From positions 1-16,967 of the forward strand of contig JAFDET010000026.1 of NCBI GenBank assembly GCA_019310195.1: 16,967 nt of DNA. Direction: 5' to 3'. The notes under the pieces are model-generated. The model was not told the DNA's origin and made no database searches. It saw only the letters and a program-made list of their open reading frames with translations. Of the stretch, positions 14,523 to 16,967 are shown in pieces (within the stretch, counting starts at the first letter, position 1; each line of letters starts with the position of its first letter). This stretch comes from Deltaproteobacteria bacterium. GTDB taxonomy: Bacteria > Myxococcota_A > UBA9160 > JAFDET01. Made by a program: the position numbers and the translations under genes.

Positions 14523-15958
14523 AAGGGGGGGTCCTCGGCGTCGGCGCCCGCGGGCCCGATGAACGGCACCGGTGCGCCGTGCGGCTCGTCGCTGCGCCGC
14601 GAGCGGTCGCCGAATCGCGCGTAGCGGCCCTCGAAGTCCAGGTGCACGATGCCCGTGGGTCCGTTTCGCTGCTTCTCGATGATCAGCTGTGCGTCCCGGG
14701 GGTCCGCGTTCTCGTCGTACACCGACTCGCGGTAGATGAAGCCGATCAAGTCGGCGTCCTGCTCGATCGCGCCGGACTCTCGCAGGTCCGACAGGCGAGG
14801 CTTCTTCTCCTTGCCCGTGCGCAGCTCGGGGCCGCGGTTGAGCTGCGACAGCGCCACCACCGGGATGTTCAGCTCCTTGGCCAGGGCCTTCAGCCCGCGG
14901 CTGATTTCCGAGATCTCCTGCTCGCGGCGCTCCGCGCCGCCGTCGCCGTGGGCCAGCTGCAGGTAGTCCACCATCACCATGTCCAGACCGCGTTCCGACT
15001 GGAGCCGGCGGCTCTTGGCCTTGATCTCCAGCACCGTCGCCGCGCCCGAGTCGTCGATCCAGATCGGCGCATCGCCCAGCCGCCCCGCCGCCTGACTGAG
15101 CCGCGCGTGGTCGTTGGTGGCAATGTGGCCTTTGCGGAACGAGGTCGAGTCGATGCCGGCCTCGGCGGAGAGCAGCCGCAGCACCAGGGCGCGGGTGGTC
15201 ATCTCGAGGGAGAAGATCGCCACCTTCTTGTGGTGATCGACGGCCGCGTTGCGCGCGAGGTTGAGCGCGAGCGCGGTCTTTCCCATGGAGGGTCGCGCCG
15301 CAATGATGATCAGCTCGCCCGGCTGCAGTCCGCCGGTCATCTCGTCCAGATCCTTGAACCCGGTGGGCAGGCCCGTCAGCTCACCGCCCCGGTTCATCAG
15401 CATCTCGACGTAGTCGAAGGTGTCCTGCATCTCCTCGTGGAGGCTGCGGAAGGTCACCTTGGAGCGGGCCTGGCCGATCTCGAAGATCTTCGATTCGGCC
15501 GCATCCAGCAGCCGGTCGGCCCGGTCCGTCTCGTCGAAGGCGCTCTCGGCGATCTGCGACGCGGTGTGGATCACTGCGCGCTTGACCGATTTATCGCGCA
15601 CGATGCGCGCGTGATGGATCACGTTGGCGGAGGTGGACTCGTAGTCGGCGATCTCGGCCAGGAAGACCGGACCGCCGATGCCGTCGAGCTTCTTGCGGGT
15701 GTTCAGATGGTCCGACAGTGTGTGCAGATCCACGGGCTCGCCGGAGTCCTTTAGCGTGACCATGGACTCGTAGAGCTCGCGGTGCGCCGGATGGTAGAAG
15801 TCGTCGCTGCTGAGCTCGGAGATGACCGCGTGGATGCAATTGTCGTCGAGAAGGATTGCGGAGAGAACAGCCCTCTCCGCCTCAAGGTCTTGCGGCGGGA
15901 CCCGTCCGACCGATTCGTCTCGCGCCACCACACCCCCCTGTGCGGAAAGAGGGGTCAT
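14519..15958 (-). CDS. dnaB: Replicative DNA helicase DnaB
   Basis: This 479-residue protein has a DnaB N-terminal domain (PPQDLEAERAVLSAILLDD, about 21-39) and a RecA-like helicase domain. The helicase has ARPSMGKT Walker A (221-228), MVMVDYLQL Walker B (D331), ALSQLNRGPE, and DLRESGAIEQDADLIGFIYRE with the arginine-finger region. No intein interrupts it, although dnaB is a frequent intein site. It unwinds the replication fork as a hexamer. The ATG at 15956-15958 has only a weak ribosome-binding site. GTG codons at residues 10-11 behind a G-rich run are possible alternative starts. The order rpsR-rplI-dnaB is widely conserved. The stop codon shares CTAG with the end of the palindrome. Confidence 0.96.
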   Translation of the reverse strand: MTPLSAQGGVVARDESVGRVPPQDLEAERAVLSAILLDDNCIHAVISELSSDDFYHPAHRELYESMVTLKDSGEPVDLHTLSDHLNTRKKLDGIGGPVFLAEIADYESTSANVIHHARIVRDKSVKRAVIHTASQIAESAFDETDRADRLLDAAESKIFEIGQARSKVTFRSLHEEMQDTFDYVEMLMNRGGELTGLPTGFKDLDEMTGGLQPGELIIIAARPSMGKTALALNLARNAAVDHHKKVAIFSLEMTTRALVLRLLSAEAGIDSTSFRKGHIATNDHARLSQAAGRLGDAPIWIDDSGAATVLEIKAKSRRLQSERGLDMVMVDYLQLAHGDGGAERREQEISEISRGLKALAKELNIPVVALSQLNRGPELRTGKEKKPRLSDLRESGAIEQDADLIGFIYRESVYDENADPRDAQLIIEKQRNGPTGIVHLDFEGRYARFGDRSRRSDEPHGAPVPFIGPAGADAEDPPF

Positions 15959-15971
15959 TATAGCCGGGGAG

Positions 15972-16547
15972 CTACTCCTCGGTGGCGGGCTCTTCGGCGT
16001 CGCCGGAAGATTCGTCCTCCTCGCCGCTCTTGTCCTGGCCGCCGGCCAGCTCGTCCTCGTCCTGGAGGTCCAAGCCGGGCGCCTGCGGGGGCTGGTTGGC
16101 GGCCGCCACCACCACCCGGATCTCGGCGATCACGTCGCGGTGGAGGCGGATGGGCACGCGGTGCTCTCCGGTCTCCTTGATCGGGTGATCCAGCTCGATG
16201 CGCCGCCGGTCCACCTCGATGCCCTTCTCGGCCAGCAGCTCGGCGATCTGCACGACCGTCACGGAGCCGAAGAGCTTGCCCTCTTCGCCCACCTGGGTGG
16301 ACACCTCGAGGGTCACGTTCTGGATGCGGTCGCGCTCGCGCTCCTTGTCGCCCCGCTCCTTGTGGACGCGCTCCTCGATCAGGCGCTGGTGGTGCTCCAG
16401 CTCCTGGATGCGCCCCTCGGTGGCGTGGATCGCCAGTCCCTGGGGGATCAGGAAGTTCCGGGCGTAGCCCGGCTTGACCGTCACGACGTCGCCGGCATGG
16501 CCCAGCTTGGGAATGTCTTCGCTGAGGATCAGCTTCACCTGGCTCAT
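15972..16547 (-). CDS. rplI: 50S ribosomal protein L9, with acidic C-terminal tail
   Basis: Residues 1-148 match L9 in full: the rRNA-binding N-terminal domain with GDVVTVKPGYARNFLIPQGLA (a gap-free match to the family signature), the long central helix rich in Lys/Glu/Arg, and the C-terminal domain containing KLFGSVT and IELDHPIKETGEH. The protein is 191 residues against the usual 148 or so. From about residue 150 it adds a tail rich in Asp, Glu, Ser and Gly, probably disordered. It binds 23S rRNA near the L1 stalk base and affects frame maintenance. It lies 12 bases after rpsR and 13 before dnaB. AGGGG about 9 bases upstream may serve as ribosome-binding site. Confidence 0.96.
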   Translation of the reverse strand: MSQVKLILSEDIPKLGHAGDVVTVKPGYARNFLIPQGLAIHATEGRIQELEHHQRLIEERVHKERGDKERERDRIQNVTLEVSTQVGEEGKLFGSVTVVQIAELLAEKGIEVDRRRIELDHPIKETGEHRVPIRLHRDVIAEIRVVVAAANQPPQAPGLDLQDEDELAGGQDKSGEEDESSGDAEEPATEE

Positions 16548-16559
16548 GACGCAGGGCCC

Positions 16560-16967
16560 CTACTGGTGGGAGTCGCTGTAGGGCAGGAGCGCCAGATGGC
16601 GCGCCCGCTTGATGGCGACTGCGAGCTTCCGCTGTTGCGCGGCGCCGATTCCGGAGATGCGCCGCGGGATGATCTTGCCCGTCTCGGTGAGGAAGCTGCG
16701 CAGGATCTTGGCGTCCTTGTAATCGAACTCGATCTTCTTGTCCTGGCTGAAGCGCGAGATCTTGCGCTTCTGGAACCCCGAGCGCTTCTGCTTGCGGGCC
16801 TTCTTGCGCGCCTTTGCGCGGAGCCGGCCCTTCACCGTCATGGGCCGGTCGTCGCGCCGTCCGCCCCGACCTCCGGGTCGGTCGCCGAAGCGGCCTTCGC
16901 CGCCGCCGTCCCGGTCGCCGAAGCGCCCGCCGCCGCCGCCACCGGGCCGATCGCCGAAGCGCCCGCC
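16560..16967 (-). CDS. rpsR: 30S ribosomal protein S18, N-terminally extended and cut by the window edge
   Basis: The S18 core is clear: DKKIEFDYKDAKILRSFLTETGKIIPRRISGIG, then KLAVAIKRARHLALLPY. It is preceded by a Lys/Arg-rich stretch. The zinc-type cysteines seen in some S18 proteins are replaced (KISRFSQDKK), so this is a Cys-free form. An ATG at 16839-16841 gives 93 residues, but the frame stays open for 42 further codons to the window end. Those codons encode three GRFGDR repeats whose differences are all synonymous in this frame, so I take the true start to lie outside the window. No ribosome-binding site is near the internal ATG. If translation does start at 16841, the gene is complete. 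Confidence 0.85.
   Translation of the reverse strand, partial: GGRFGDRPGGGGGGRFGDRDGGGEGRFGDRPGGRGGRRDDRPMTVKGRLRAKARKKARKQKRSGFQKRKISRFSQDKKIEFDYKDAKILRSFLTETGKIIPRRISGIGAAQQRKLAVAIKRARHLALLPYSDSHQ
16842..16967 (-). repeat. Gly/Arg-rich coding repeat (GRFGDR units) upstream of the S18 core
   Basis: Read on the minus strand in the S18 frame, this segment has three copies of GRFGDR, spaced 12 and 11 codons apart and separated by glycine runs. It ends GGRRDDRP before the internal Met. Between copies the codons vary GGG/GGG/GGC, GAT/GAC/GAC and CGG/CGG/CGA, all synonymous. In the other open frame the same changes would alter Ala, Gly and Ile residues. This supports translation as part of S18 and not as the tail of a separate upstream gene. 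Confidence 0.65.

Noticed and set aside
15952..15966. TATAAT on the minus strand overlapping the dnaB start codon, as a possible internal promoter
   Set aside because: No -35-like sequence lies 16-18 bases upstream, and a -10 at the start codon could only serve a later start. It is likely chance within an operon.
16842..16967. Ala/Gly-rich frame ending in TGA that overlaps the S18 internal ATG as ATGA, possibly the tail of an S6-like gene
   Set aside because: The differences between repeat units would change amino acids in this frame but are synonymous in the S18 frame, so I favour the S18 extension.
1..16967. CRISPR arrays, tRNA or rRNA genes, prophage or transposase genes
   Set aside because: I found no direct-repeat/spacer pattern, no RNA-gene sequence and no transposase or phage motif in any frame read.

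Overview
This is a GC-rich, densely coded bacterial window of 16,967 bases. It is probably from a Gram-negative in the former Deltaproteobacteria (Myxococcota or Desulfobacterota-like). Four things point that way: the high GC at third codon positions, an Mpl-type muropeptide ligase (meso-diaminopimelate peptidoglycan), a P450 flanked by TetR regulators, and an N-terminally extended S18. The taxonomy is inference, because no rRNA or other lineage marker lies in the window. I see no tRNA, rRNA, CRISPR array, transposase gene or prophage gene.

Left part (1-6164), accessory metabolism. A frameshifted SAM-dependent methyltransferase lies downstream of a TetR regulator on the minus strand. That regulator is divergent from a cytochrome P450, which overlaps a second TetR gene by 4 bases. 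The 153-base gap between the divergent genes holds repeated TGAACA half-sites that look like operators. A small exported protein of unknown function converges on the second TetR gene. Divergent from it are a short-chain dehydrogenase and an Mrp/ApbC-type P-loop ATPase without the usual CxxC.

Middle part (6266-10798). On the minus strand, an exported phosphodiesterase/pyrophosphatase-type enzyme is coupled to an exported LolA-like protein. On the plus strand, thiD is coupled to a membrane-anchored MutS-like ATPase. The two pairs diverge, and their start codons are only 8 bases apart.

Right part (10839-16967), all on the minus strand. The conserved order rpsR-rplI-dnaB is followed by ldcA, a beta-lactamase-fold serine hydrolase and mpl. 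The last three overlap by 4 bases each and look like a peptidoglycan-recycling cassette: LdcA trims the tetrapeptide to a tripeptide, Mpl reloads the tripeptide onto UDP-MurNAc, and the serine hydrolase has an unknown role. The S18 reading frame continues upstream through Gly/Arg-rich repeats to the window edge.

The most unusual features are three non-coding inverted repeats placed exactly at gene borders: a 23-bp perfect hairpin (6177-6254), a 32-bp perfect hairpin that supplies the last codons and stop of mpl (10798-10863), and a 168-base nested imperfect palindrome filling the dnaB-ldcA gap (14355-14522). Five same-strand gene pairs share a 4-base ATGA/GTGA overlap, so translational coupling is the dominant organisation here.
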